Below are positions 8,431 through 17,275 of a DNA stretch of 64,000 nucleotides, piece after piece. The DNA comes from Acinetobacter sp. UBA801 (lineage in GTDB: Bacteria; Pseudomonadota; Gammaproteobacteria; Pseudomonadales; Moraxellaceae). Under the pieces are notes generated by a model. That model ran no database searches. It was given only the letters and a program-made list of their open reading frames with translations, and had not been told where the DNA came from. The translations under genes and the position numbers were made by a program. The stretch is taken from positions 114,849 through 178,848 of the forward strand of contig DBIN01000028.1 in assembly GCA_002296655.1 (NCBI GenBank), read 5' to 3'. Every line of letters begins with the position of its first letter. The stretch's first letter is position 1.

Positions 8431-9207
8431 ATGCCTACGATTTTTTTAGAATCAAAAGATAACCCGAAAATTAAACACTTACGTGGTTTAATTGAACAAA
8501 ATAACTATCGCAAAAAACAGGGACAAACGGTACTCGAAGGTACACATTTGTGTTTGGCATGGTTACATGAAAATAAAAAAATCAATTCGATTTTTACCAC
8601 TGAACATGCACTGAGCCATCCTGACTATGAACGCATTTTGGCTAAATACACAGGCGTGGTCTTTGTCATTGGCGAATCTTTATATAAAGATTTAAGCACT
8701 TTAGGCACTTCCCTTGCCTGTTTAGCCATTGTCGATGTGCCAAGTTCGAGCCAAGCTTTAGACTTTAAAGCAGACACGCTGATTTTAGAAAATGTGCAAG
8801 ATCCAGGTAATGTCGGCACCTTATTGCGCTCTGCAGCAGCAGCAGGTATTGAACAAATTATTTGTACCAAAGGTTCTGCCTCGCTTTGGTCACCACGGGT
8901 ATTACGTGCAGGCATGGGTGCACACTTTAGCTTGCATACCTTTGAAAATATTGATCTTGAGGATGTCTTGGCACAATTCCAGATCCCTGTATATGTGACC
9001 AGTTCACACCGTGCAGAAAGCCTCTATTCCAAAAATCTGCGCAAAGCTTGCGTCTGGATTCTAGGCAATGAAGGTCAAGGCGTGTCCGACTATGCCTTAC
9101 AGCATGCAGAAGCGGTAAGTATTCCACAACCGGGTGGACAGGAATCTTTGAATGTGGCAATTGCAGGTTCTATCTGTTTCTTTGAAATGGTACGCCAGCG
9201 TCTGTAA
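8431..9207 (+). CDS. TrmH/SpoU-family RNA 2'-O-methyltransferase
   Basis: SpoU-class enzymes transfer a methyl group from S-adenosylmethionine to ribose 2'-OH in rRNA or tRNA. The 258-residue protein has an N-terminal L30e-like substrate-binding domain (about residues 1-100) and a trefoil-knot SPOUT domain with all three motifs: NVQDPGNVGTLLRSA (motif 1, Asn and Arg present), ILGNEGQGV (motif 2) and SLNVAIAGSI (motif 3). It resembles the rRNA-modifying RlmB/TsnR branch more than TrmH, but I cannot assign the target nucleotide. It follows fbp and may be partly cotranscribed with it. Confidence 0.85.
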   Translation: MPTIFLESKDNPKIKHLRGLIEQNNYRKKQGQTVLEGTHLCLAWLHENKKINSIFTTEHALSHPDYERILAKYTGVVFVIGESLYKDLSTLGTSLACLAIVDVPSSSQALDFKADTLILENVQDPGNVGTLLRSAAAAGIEQIICTKGSASLWSPRVLRAGMGAHFSLHTFENIDLEDVLAQFQIPVYVTSSHRAESLYSKNLRKACVWILGNEGQGVSDYALQHAEAVSIPQPGGQESLNVAIAGSICFFEMVRQRL

Positions 9208-9342
9208 ATGGTTAATTTATTTTAAAAAGACTAGCCCTGCAAAAAAAATAGATTAGACTGAAAATAATAACTTGCAATGTCAACCAAACCATTGTTTTTA
9301 GCGTTATAAAAGTATGATGTTAAAAATAATGGTGGGTATCCA

Positions 9343-9978
9343 ATGACAGGATTTTCCATCTCTATGGATTTAAACCCGAAGTCGTCACATTCGGAAAATT
9401 TGAGTGCTGTTAAGAGTACGGCTGAGCAACGTCTGAAGAATTTCATGCAAGACGTAACGGGGCGTGCCTTAGTAATGATGGAAAGTGCAACGCAAGGACA
9501 GCACGGCATAGCAATGGATTTGGTGCAAGAAGCCTTTATTTCCTTGCATAAATCTTATGCCGACAAAGCCACAGATGAGTGGTATCCCCTGTTTTACACC
9601 ATTTTAAATAACAAATTACAAGATTGGCGTCGTAAAGAAGCCCGCCGCGCTCAACCCTTTTCATTATTTAAAAAAGTCAGTTTAGATGATGATGATGTTG
9701 AACAACTCGATATTGTCGATGAGCAAGCACTCAATCCTGCAGAATTTTTAGATCAAGCTGTGACTGTAGAAGAAATTCAGGCAGCAATTGCGGGGCTTCC
9801 AGTTCGGCAACAACAAGCTTTTATGTTACGTGCTTGGGAAGGTTTTGATACGCAAACCACCGCGCAAATTATGAACTGCACTGAAGGCAGTGTAAAAACG
9901 CATTATCACCGTGCTATTCAAGCTTTACGCAACAGTTTGGCACATATGAATCCGTATCTAGGAGGATCATCAGAATGA
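9343..9978 (+). CDS. ECF-type RNA polymerase sigma factor
   Basis: The 211-residue protein has the two domains of a group 4 sigma factor. Region 2 (about residues 30-100) includes MDLVQEAFISLHKSY for core binding and WYPLFYTILNNKLQDWRRKE for the -10 element. Region 4 (about 140-200) is a helix-turn-helix with LPVRQQQAFMLRAWEG and EGSVKTHYHRAIQAL. The region 2-4 linker is acidic (DDDDVEQLDIVDE). A GGTGGG ribosome site precedes the ATG. The stop overlaps the next start (ATGA), so it is coupled to a probable membrane anti-sigma factor. Confidence 0.88.
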   Translation: MTGFSISMDLNPKSSHSENLSAVKSTAEQRLKNFMQDVTGRALVMMESATQGQHGIAMDLVQEAFISLHKSYADKATDEWYPLFYTILNNKLQDWRRKEARRAQPFSLFKKVSLDDDDVEQLDIVDEQALNPAEFLDQAVTVEEIQAAIAGLPVRQQQAFMLRAWEGFDTQTTAQIMNCTEGSVKTHYHRAIQALRNSLAHMNPYLGGSSE

Positions 9979-10295
9979 AACAAGATGATTTCTTAAAACA
10001 AGTGACATCCAAACTTGATAGATTGGCTAGCCACCATCAAGACAAAGCCGCAGTCATGAACCATGTCTTGGACAATATTCAAGACAAGAAAACATCACGC
10101 TATGGGCTTTGGAAAATGTCAGGTTTTGCCTTGGCTGCAGCAATTGCAGGTTTTGTGGTCTTACCAAACTCAATGGAAATGACCACTCAGCCACAGAATC
10201 AGGCAGTGTCTGTTCCTAAACTTTCTCCACAAATGGTGGAAGATTTAGAAATGTTAATGGTATTGGGTGAGGACAAAGTTCCACATGGCAGCTAA
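9975..10295 (+). CDS. Single-span membrane protein, probable anti-sigma factor
   Basis: The 106-residue protein has a charged cytoplasmic N-terminus (about residues 1-45), one membrane helix (SGFALAAAIAGFVVLP, about 49-64) and a short periplasmic tail. The start overlaps the sigma factor stop by four bases, the usual layout for an ECF sigma factor and its regulator. I see no HxxxCxxC zinc motif, so it would not belong to the zinc-binding anti-sigma class. The role is inferred from position and topology only. The last bases overlap the DUF3106 gene. Confidence 0.7.
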   Translation: MKQDDFLKQVTSKLDRLASHHQDKAAVMNHVLDNIQDKKTSRYGLWKMSGFALAAAIAGFVVLPNSMEMTTQPQNQAVSVPKLSPQMVEDLEMLMVLGEDKVPHGS

Positions 10296-10686
10296 ACGAA
10301 TTGTGATTGCGTGTTGTGCGCTCAGTTTTTTACAAACCAGTTTTGCAGGGTTTGAACGTTTTTGGATTTTTTCCAAAGATGCAGATACGCAAATTTCAGA
10401 AACTTGGGAAACCCTTTCTGAAGAAGAACAATTGGCATTAATTAAGCGCTATCAAAACTTAAAAGAAATTCCTGCTGAGAAAAGCGTGGCTTTACAGCAG
10501 CGGATGGATTGGTTTACTCAATTGCCTGATAGCGAAAAACAAAAAATGCGTGAAACTTGGCAAAAAATGAGTACACAGGAACGTCGTGAATTAGGACAAC
10601 GCTTGCAACGAGCAACACCTGAAGAACGCCCCTTGATTCGTCAGGAATACATTCTTAAATATCAGCAGCCTGCAATGAGTCACTAA
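10285..10686 (+). CDS. DUF3106-domain secreted protein
   Basis: The 133-residue product has a signal peptide (about residues 1-21, ending TSFAG) and a helical domain with two tandem WxxLxxExxLALxxRYQNL-like units: ETWETLSEEEQLALIKRY and ETWQKMSTQERRELGQRL. This repeated pattern is characteristic of DUF3106, a family often found next to ECF sigma factor genes. It is likely an envelope protein that works with the sigma/anti-sigma pair. I chose the ATG at 10285, since the signal peptide starts there; a GTG at 10267 is the alternative. It overlaps the previous gene by 11 bases. Confidence 0.82.
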   Translation: MAAKRIVIACCALSFLQTSFAGFERFWIFSKDADTQISETWETLSEEEQLALIKRYQNLKEIPAEKSVALQQRMDWFTQLPDSEKQKMRETWQKMSTQERRELGQRLQRATPEERPLIRQEYILKYQQPAMSH

Positions 10687-10736
10687 TTTTTATCTCTTCA
10701 TGGATAATCTAGAAAGTGCTTGAAGTCACCAATAAC

Positions 10737-10770
10737 AAAAGCCTCATCTGTTTTACACGATGAGGCTTTT
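10737..10770. terminator. Bidirectional terminator
   Basis: AAAAGCCTCATC and GATGAGGCTTTT form a 12-bp perfect stem with a 10-base loop. The A-run and T-run flanks let it serve both the sigma factor operon (plus) and the 822-residue surface-protein gene (minus). Confidence 0.85.
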
Positions 10771-10789
10771 GAAATAACGACTCGGTAAA

Positions 10790-13258
10790 TTATGATTTTC
10801 TTGGACGTTGACGATAAAATGCCAATCCGAGTAAACCCAATACCCCCCAGAAACCTAAGCTTCCTCCGCCACCACCACTAGCTTCATAATTGGTATTTTT
10901 CGCAGTGTTTTCTAAAGTAATGGTCGCTTCAGGCGATAATTCCAGTTCATGGTCGAAAATCGTGTATTTCAGCTCATAATCAAATGGGCTAAAGCTATTT
11001 CGTACTTGAACCTGAATATTGCCACCATAACAAATTTCACGTGCATAATCCCCAGGACAAGCCGCTTGACGATCTGCTGTAAGCACCACACCTGAAGGCA
11101 CTTGCGTAAAACGAATTGCCAGTTCTTGTCCTGTACTATCTTTATAGAATGCAGGCTTATTGGTATTTTCTTTCAGAGTGCTGATAGAACCATCGCCTGC
11201 ATCGCTATCATTCGATAATGGATTAAAACTCACTTTGAGGTCTGTGCCATATTCAAGTCGTACACGATCATCTTTTGCAATTGGGGCAATATTGCTAAAT
11301 TTACCTTCAAGCAAGCCCGAAGAATGCAAATTGCTGTCTAATTTTGACCTAATGGTGTATTTGCAATACGCTGAATCGGTTGCTTCTGTGACTTTATCAT
11401 TCAATCGATACATCACAATCCGTTGCAACTGTGCATCCCATTCACATTTTAATAGTGGGTCTTGGGTCAATTTATCTGTGCTAAATGTTGTACCTGAACC
11501 CGAAATTGCACCAATCCCCAATGCTTCAGTGCTAATGCTAAAGTTGTCAGAATTAAGCTGTCTTAACTGAACAAATTTCCCATCTGCAGTTGGTTCATCT
11601 TGCTTTAATGCCATCGCAAATGGATCAACATAAATGGCACGATATTGCTGCTTGGCTTTAGTATTGGCCAACAAATCTTGCATCGTTTTCAAATCAGCAC
11701 GCGATTGAGAAACGACCGAAGACGCTGCGTCTTTACTTTGGTCTATCGCAGACTGAATACGGTCAATTTGTTGCTGATAATTAGCAAATAAACTTTCATA
11801 AGAGACATTACGCAAGCTTTGAATATCGGCTGCGTTTAAGCGCATCACTTCTACCGAGCCAATTTCACAGGTATTTTTTGCATCAGGATTTAAAGTTAAA
11901 GTTGCATTACTCACTCGCGCCAAACCACGTTGTTCATAATCACTACAACCCATGCTGTTTACATCAATCAAATCTTTTGCAGGGTCTGAACCCAGTTTTG
12001 GATAATACAACGGCAGGAATAAATTATAAGCAGATGGTTCTTGCAACGGCTGCAAAACTTGATCAAAGCTAAGCCCTGTCAAATCCAAATTTTTGGCTCC
12101 GTCATAAGAATTATTTGCTGTTTCAGGTAAATCACACTGCCCTTGCTCTGTCGCTGATCCCATTGCGAATAAGGCATTACGAATCGAGTTGATGTTGCGC
12201 GCCTGCTCTAAGCTCGCAGGGAATGCATAACGACAAGATTTACCTTGGTTAAAGGCCAAGATATTAAAAGCGAGGACAATGCGTGGATAATTGTCATAAA
12301 ACAAAGTACTCCATGCTTTATTTTCAACAATGGTATTACTTTGCAAATACACCTGTGACAAAGTGCTAAGGGAATGATTTGCCGTATTGCTCAAGTTAAA
12401 GATATGACCTTTACTTGCATCAGCTTGGTTTTGTGCAATCGTACTGGCGGTCAACTCAAGATCAGGTTGACCACAAAGATCAAAAGTACTAAGACTATTT
12501 GCAGCACCGTTTTTTACAATACTACTGCGGTCAATTTTCACCATAGAGCGTGTATTGACCAAGTTGGCACTACAATCCATTGCTAACACACTGCCTACTT
12601 TGGCTTGGTTCGCATGGATATAAGCATTTTCTAAATTGACTTGACGCTCCGCTTGATGAGCAACAACATAAATTGCGCCACCTTGTTCTGCATGTGAATT
12701 TTGAATCTCGACATTGTTCGTAGCCAATGGGCCTGCCACAAATAATGCGCCACCTTTGCCTGCATCTGCAGAGTTCGCATTACCACCGCCATTGGCATTC
12801 CCATTTTTTAGGATGACATCGTATAGTGCTACGCTGGCTTGGGTATCTGAAGTATTGATAATGCGGCTATTACCCTGTGCATTAATACTGGTTTTTAACG
12901 GTGCAATTGAAGGATAACGATGCGTAATTGGATCTACCTGGTTATAGTCAACCGCTGTCGCCCCATAAATACGCACCATAGATTGCGGGCGTAATTCTGA
13001 GTTTAAGATATATTCCCCAGCCTGCAACTGAATCATATCTGTTACACCACGGTTGGTATTGCCTGCGCTACAACCACCAAACGCAATATTCTGCTTGGCC
13101 GCAACCAAAGCTTCACGTAATGAACATTTGCTTAAGTCTTCACCATTTTGATCTTCAAAGGTCGTCACCTGAATCATAGAATTATCTGCTGCCATGAGCG
13201 ACATTGCAGACATCACCATTATCCCTAATAGTGTTTTTTTATTATTTTTCATATTCAT
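10790..13258 (-). CDS. Large CSLREA / GlyGly-CTERM surface protein (rhombotarget A-like)
   Basis: The 822-residue product has a signal peptide (ending SLMAAD), the CSLREA motif near residue 42, and a long right-handed beta-helix-like region of repeated Asn/Ala/Gly turns (about 60-480). A coiled segment and an Ig-like domain (about 690-790) follow. The tail is YEASGGGGGSLGFW, a hydrophobic stretch, then RQRPRKS. This tail is the GlyGly-CTERM signal that rhombosortase, an intramembrane rhomboid protease, is known to cleave in type II secretion substrates. Length and tail resemble the protein called rhombotarget A in Acinetobacter, from memory. It follows the 605-residue paralog by three bases. 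No rhombosortase gene is visible in the window. Confidence 0.82.
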   Translation of the reverse strand: MNMKNNKKTLLGIMVMSAMSLMAADNSMIQVTTFEDQNGEDLSKCSLREALVAAKQNIAFGGCSAGNTNRGVTDMIQLQAGEYILNSELRPQSMVRIYGATAVDYNQVDPITHRYPSIAPLKTSINAQGNSRIINTSDTQASVALYDVILKNGNANGGGNANSADAGKGGALFVAGPLATNNVEIQNSHAEQGGAIYVVAHQAERQVNLENAYIHANQAKVGSVLAMDCSANLVNTRSMVKIDRSSIVKNGAANSLSTFDLCGQPDLELTASTIAQNQADASKGHIFNLSNTANHSLSTLSQVYLQSNTIVENKAWSTLFYDNYPRIVLAFNILAFNQGKSCRYAFPASLEQARNINSIRNALFAMGSATEQGQCDLPETANNSYDGAKNLDLTGLSFDQVLQPLQEPSAYNLFLPLYYPKLGSDPAKDLIDVNSMGCSDYEQRGLARVSNATLTLNPDAKNTCEIGSVEVMRLNAADIQSLRNVSYESLFANYQQQIDRIQSAIDQSKDAASSVVSQSRADLKTMQDLLANTKAKQQYRAIYVDPFAMALKQDEPTADGKFVQLRQLNSDNFSISTEALGIGAISGSGTTFSTDKLTQDPLLKCEWDAQLQRIVMYRLNDKVTEATDSAYCKYTIRSKLDSNLHSSGLLEGKFSNIAPIAKDDRVRLEYGTDLKVSFNPLSNDSDAGDGSISTLKENTNKPAFYKDSTGQELAIRFTQVPSGVVLTADRQAACPGDYAREICYGGNIQVQVRNSFSPFDYELKYTIFDHELELSPEATITLENTAKNTNYEASGGGGGSLGFWGVLGLLGLAFYRQRPRKS

Positions 13259-13261
13259 CCT

Positions 13262-15079
13262 TTATGCTTTTCTACGGCGTAAACCCAACAAGCCCAATAA
13301 CGCCATTAATCCATAAGCCCCCCATGCACCGCCAGAAACATTTATTTTATCGCTTTCCATACGATTTTCATGTTCTTGAATAACTTGGACTTTCACTTCC
13401 ATATAAGGTGTCGTGCTGTTAAAACGTGTAGTGCTGGTGACTAATTTAATTTTAAAGACATCTGCACCATGCCAAGCAGAATCTGGGGTATATACCAAAT
13501 TACCCAGCTCATCTACAGTCAATTTTCCTTTAGAGCGTGTATCAAGTTGCTCAATTTGTACACAGCCTGCTTGCCATGCTTGGCCTGTCGGATTATTTGG
13601 ATAAACTTGATCACAAAACTCTTTAGGTACCAAATCACTATCACCCAACAAATCACTCACCGACATTTTAGCAATTTGACCTGCCAAAATATTTTGACCA
13701 ATGAGGCTCATAGTTTCAGGAACCACCACCTCAATTGCCCCACGATCACATAAGGTAATATCTGACTGACGGTTTTTACCGCGTTGATCTGAAGCAGTAC
13801 AACCAACAACCGTATGATCCCCCAGTTGTAATTGCCCACGGTTTAACACCTCAGAGTCTTTTAGGGTGTTGTAACTGAGCAATACGCGTGGGCGCATAAA
13901 GCCCAAGAATGCGTTTTCAGGAACTTGATATGGACAAAACAATGCCGTTTTATCTTGACTGAGGGTTTGGCATGCACCTTCAAGCAGATTACCAGCAAGT
14001 ACCGAATTTGCAGTCCATACAGTATTTGGATAGTTGCTATCGCCTGCTCCACAGCCTGCACCGACTAAATTATTTTGTAATCTTGTTGCATCTGAACCTG
14101 CTTGCACACAGTTCGCTGCAGTACTCACACTGACAGGATGCGGATTGCCTAAAATCACACTATTCGCAATATAGGCTTTACCTAGAGGTGCATTGAGATA
14201 CACACCACGACTGTTACCAATCAAGCTAATGTTATTGACACCAATATCATCCAACACATTCATGACATAGCCTTCATTTGCAGTAAAAGTACTGCTCACG
14301 ATCATATTCCCCATGCTAGGAAAGGCTTTGATTTCTTCCTCTGCCAAACTTGTTGCAGAATAGAGATTGGCTGAAGTGGTCGATGTAGTCTTGTTACCTT
14401 TAAATACTGAAGTTGTAATCACAAAGCGCGGAAATTGCGTATAAATGACGCCACCTTCCTGCGCTTGGTTGGCTTCAAGCAAGCTATTTTTGATCTCAAT
14501 AAAACCTGCAGGAATCTTTTCGCCAGTCACTTGTGCAGGGTTATAAATTGCCCCACCTTGATTGGCTAGCCCCTTACTCAATTTTACATAATCTAAAATT
14601 AAATGTTCGTTATTATAAATCAGACCACCTTGTTGCTGACGACAGCGTTCCTCACCGCAACCCTGTAAAGTTAATTCTTTTAAAGAAACTTTTAAGAAAC
14701 GATCCTTGCTGTCTTCAATGTGGAAAATTCGCTCATTACCGCGCATTTGAATCGTGGCGTTATTTAAACCTGGAGCAGTTTTATCATTCAGACTACTGTC
14801 ATAGGTTGTTTTAATTTCAAGGTTTTCTGTAATTTTAATTTGAGTATCAATTTGATAGACGGCTTTCTTTTCTAATAAAATCACACTTGAGGCATTTTTG
14901 CCGCCACAGCCCAAATAGCCTTCTTCAGGCATGCCTAAATTAATATACTCGATGGCTTCACGCAAAGAACATTGTTGATCATCTGCTTTGGTGTCAGAAG
15001 TGGTGGTGACAATGATATTACTACTATATGCATGACCTGCGATAAACAGCATACCAATGCCAATGCTCTGCTTGAGCAT
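13262..15079 (-). CDS. Second CSLREA / GlyGly-CTERM surface protein
   Basis: This 605-residue protein shares the architecture of its downstream neighbour: signal peptide (ending GHAYS), CSLREA motif near residue 37, beta-helix-type repeats (about 50-400), a bacterial Ig/VCBS-like region with NLVYTPDSAWHGADVFKIKL (about 500-560), and a C-terminal SGGAWGAYG, hydrophobic helix, RRRKA tail. The two products probably travel the same route: Sec export, rhombosortase trimming and release or anchoring at the surface. Many scattered Cys residues suggest disulfides. It is the first gene of a two-gene operon with almost no spacer. The beta-helix suggests adhesion or polysaccharide binding, but nothing proves it. 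Confidence 0.8.
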   Translation of the reverse strand: MLKQSIGIGMLFIAGHAYSSNIIVTTTSDTKADDQQCSLREAIEYINLGMPEEGYLGCGGKNASSVILLEKKAVYQIDTQIKITENLEIKTTYDSSLNDKTAPGLNNATIQMRGNERIFHIEDSKDRFLKVSLKELTLQGCGEERCRQQQGGLIYNNEHLILDYVKLSKGLANQGGAIYNPAQVTGEKIPAGFIEIKNSLLEANQAQEGGVIYTQFPRFVITTSVFKGNKTTSTTSANLYSATSLAEEEIKAFPSMGNMIVSSTFTANEGYVMNVLDDIGVNNISLIGNSRGVYLNAPLGKAYIANSVILGNPHPVSVSTAANCVQAGSDATRLQNNLVGAGCGAGDSNYPNTVWTANSVLAGNLLEGACQTLSQDKTALFCPYQVPENAFLGFMRPRVLLSYNTLKDSEVLNRGQLQLGDHTVVGCTASDQRGKNRQSDITLCDRGAIEVVVPETMSLIGQNILAGQIAKMSVSDLLGDSDLVPKEFCDQVYPNNPTGQAWQAGCVQIEQLDTRSKGKLTVDELGNLVYTPDSAWHGADVFKIKLVTSTTRFNSTTPYMEVKVQVIQEHENRMESDKINVSGGAWGAYGLMALLGLLGLRRRKA

Positions 15080-15201
15080 AAGCGAACTCCTTGTAATTTT
15101 CTTTGTTTTTTTTCTTCTTTAGTTGCAAATTCCCTGCAACTTCGAATTATTTTCCGTGTAATTTGGCATAACTTGCTCAAATTCTCAAGCAATTTTAATC
15201 T

Positions 15202-15906
15202 TTACCGATATTCGTCAATTAAAGCATAAATCTGACGCAGGTTTGCGCCACTTAATTTCGTTTTCTCTCCTTTAAGTAATTGCACCAACTGCTCAAGGCT
15301 TTGCAGCAAAATCGAGGTCTGCTGTGGACCGTGCAACAATAAATAATCGATAATTTGCGGATCGATAATAATACCGCGACGCTCTAACACGGAACTCACT
15401 AAAGCTTGTCGATCTGCATACAAACTGCCTGAAGGCACTTTGACACTCACTGCCTGCGTCAAACGTGATTGTAAATCGGGCAATTCGAGCTTTAATTCAA
15501 TGGGTGCAAAACGTGATGAAAACACCAACTGACCGCCAACTTCATTGCTGTAATTGATTAAATGAAACACCGCACGTTGCCAATGTGGTACACCACTAAT
15601 CGCCTCAATATCATCTAACGCGACCAAATCATAACGATCTAAAGAGGTAATCGCTTCAGTGGGGGCATCCAATAATTCAAGTAAAGATACTTTAATGGCA
15701 GATTTGCCAATTTCTAAATAGGAATCGCAAATCGCGGACAATAAATGACTTTTGCCTGTGCCCGCACCACCATAGACATAAAAGCGATTAACCAATCCTG
15801 CATGTAGCTGTCGAACTGCATCAATCACATGCCCCCAACCTGGCCCAGAAAAATCACTGATCCGTGCATCTAATTGAGGCTCGATATCTAACTGCAGTTG
15901 GCGCAT
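15202..15906 (-). CDS. hda: Hda-like DnaA-family ATPase (regulatory inactivator of DnaA)
   Basis: Hda binds the DNA polymerase sliding clamp and triggers ATP hydrolysis on DnaA after initiation. The 234-residue protein begins with MRQLQLDI, which matches the QLxL clamp-binding motif known at the Hda N-terminus. It has Walker A GGAGTGKS (46-53), Walker B LVALDDIEAI (about 94-103) and a C-terminal lid domain, but lacks the DnaA DNA-binding domain IV. A role in replication control is well supported for the family. The gene follows a perM-like gene by 14 bases on the same strand, as in other gammaproteobacteria. Confidence 0.88.
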   Translation of the reverse strand: MRQLQLDIEPQLDARISDFSGPGWGHVIDAVRQLHAGLVNRFYVYGGAGTGKSHLLSAICDSYLEIGKSAIKVSLLELLDAPTEAITSLDRYDLVALDDIEAISGVPHWQRAVFHLINYSNEVGGQLVFSSRFAPIELKLELPDLQSRLTQAVSVKVPSGSLYADRQALVSSVLERRGIIIDPQIIDYLLLHGPQQTSILLQSLEQLVQLLKGEKTKLSGANLRQIYALIDEYR

Positions 15907-15920
15907 AGAATTGTAATCAC

Positions 15921-17141
15921 CTAGTAGTTTTGCTGATCTGAAGGTTTTATCTTACTTGAGTTTTCAGTCTGTTGCTGTGAATTTGCGGACGGAGGATCAA
16001 GCTCAATATCAATATGAACTTGTGCTGTATCAATACTGATGTCACCCGACATTGCATCTTCAGACACCACCACAGGCTGTCCATACAAGTAGCTTTTTTC
16101 GTAATAATCACGCAAATGACGCAGCAACACCACAATCACCGCAGCCACAGGTAAAGCAATCAACATACCCATGAATCCAGCCAGTTGTGCACCCGCTAAA
16201 ACTGCAAACACCACTGCGACTGGAGAAAGTCCGATTTTATCACCCAATAAAAATGGCTGTAGAATATAGCCTTCCACTGCCTGTCCAATCATAAAGACCA
16301 CGAGGACTAAAACCAATTGCATCCAGTCAATGCCAAATTGTAAGAAAGTGGCAATGATTGCTGCAACAATCCCTACAGCAAAACCTAAATACGGAATAAT
16401 ACTGGCAAGTCCGGCAATCATTCCAATAATTAAGCCGACTTCTAAACCAATCAGTTGCAATCCAGTCGCATAAACCACGCCCAACAAGATCATCACCAAA
16501 AACTGACCTTTAACGAAAGCACCTAGAACACTGTGACATTCTTGTACCACAGCCAAAGTACTTTGCTCATAAGGACGCGGAATTAAGCGACGTAGACTGT
16601 CCAGCATACGCTGCCAGTCGAGTAGGAAATAGAAAGCAATAATTGGAATCAGCACCACGGTGCCACCAATTTGAATAAAATTCAAACCAGACTGTGCGAC
16701 ACGCAATAACATGGCTTGAATACTATCAGCGCTATAATTGGTTTGCACATAATCCATGACTATACTGCTCATGTGCGTAGTATCAATTTCCATTTCTTCA
16801 ATATTGAAAGTAGCCGATACCCACGGCAAGAAGGTCGAATTGATCCAATTAATACCAACAGGAATGCTGTCACGTGCAATAATCAACTGTTTCCAAACCA
16901 AAGGAATGATGTACCAAACAGCCAAGGTCAGCGCGATGCCAATCCCAATAAAAACTAAACTGATAGACAACCAACGTGGCAAACCGACTTTGCAAAATTG
17001 TTCAACCAATGGGCTAAATAAATAAGCCATGAAAAATGCAACGACAAAAGGAATGACAACTGGTTTTAATAAGTACAGCACCCAAAGGAGCAGAACTATC
17101 CCAGACAGGATAAAAATGCGACGTAAGGTACGATCGACCAT
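15921..17141 (-). CDS. AI-2E family (PerM-like) membrane transporter
   Basis: The 406-residue protein has the AI-2E transporter layout: two N-terminal helices (about residues 8-50), one more near 60-85, a soluble loop (about 90-145), then five or so helices in the second half, with GVVYATGLQLIGLEVGLIIG and the conserved IIPYLGFAVGI and GAQLAGFMGMLIALP segments. The C-terminus is a Gln/Ser-rich tail. Family members are annotated as autoinducer-2 exporters or permeases and the substrate here is unknown. It is divergent from purM and upstream of hda. Confidence 0.85.
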   Translation of the reverse strand: MVDRTLRRIFILSGIVLLLWVLYLLKPVVIPFVVAFFMAYLFSPLVEQFCKVGLPRWLSISLVFIGIGIALTLAVWYIIPLVWKQLIIARDSIPVGINWINSTFLPWVSATFNIEEMEIDTTHMSSIVMDYVQTNYSADSIQAMLLRVAQSGLNFIQIGGTVVLIPIIAFYFLLDWQRMLDSLRRLIPRPYEQSTLAVVQECHSVLGAFVKGQFLVMILLGVVYATGLQLIGLEVGLIIGMIAGLASIIPYLGFAVGIVAAIIATFLQFGIDWMQLVLVLVVFMIGQAVEGYILQPFLLGDKIGLSPVAVVFAVLAGAQLAGFMGMLIALPVAAVIVVLLRHLRDYYEKSYLYGQPVVVSEDAMSGDISIDTAQVHIDIELDPPSANSQQQTENSSKIKPSDQQNY

Positions 17142-17243
17142 AGAAATTCGCCTTTTTTCAGTTTATTCGTTATAGAAGTTAAAATATTTGAATAAAGATA
17201 GCATTTTAGCGCATAAATAACATAAGAGTTTCGTATATTCAGG

Positions 17244-17249
17244 TATAAT
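17244..17249 (+). promoter_or_regulatory. -10 element upstream of purM
   Basis: A consensus TATAAT lies 27 bases before the purM ATG, with a weak -35 about 17 bases upstream. Spacing fits a short leader for purMN. Confidence 0.5.
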
Positions 17250-17275
17250 CGCCCCGCGAATGCGGAGACTTCATT

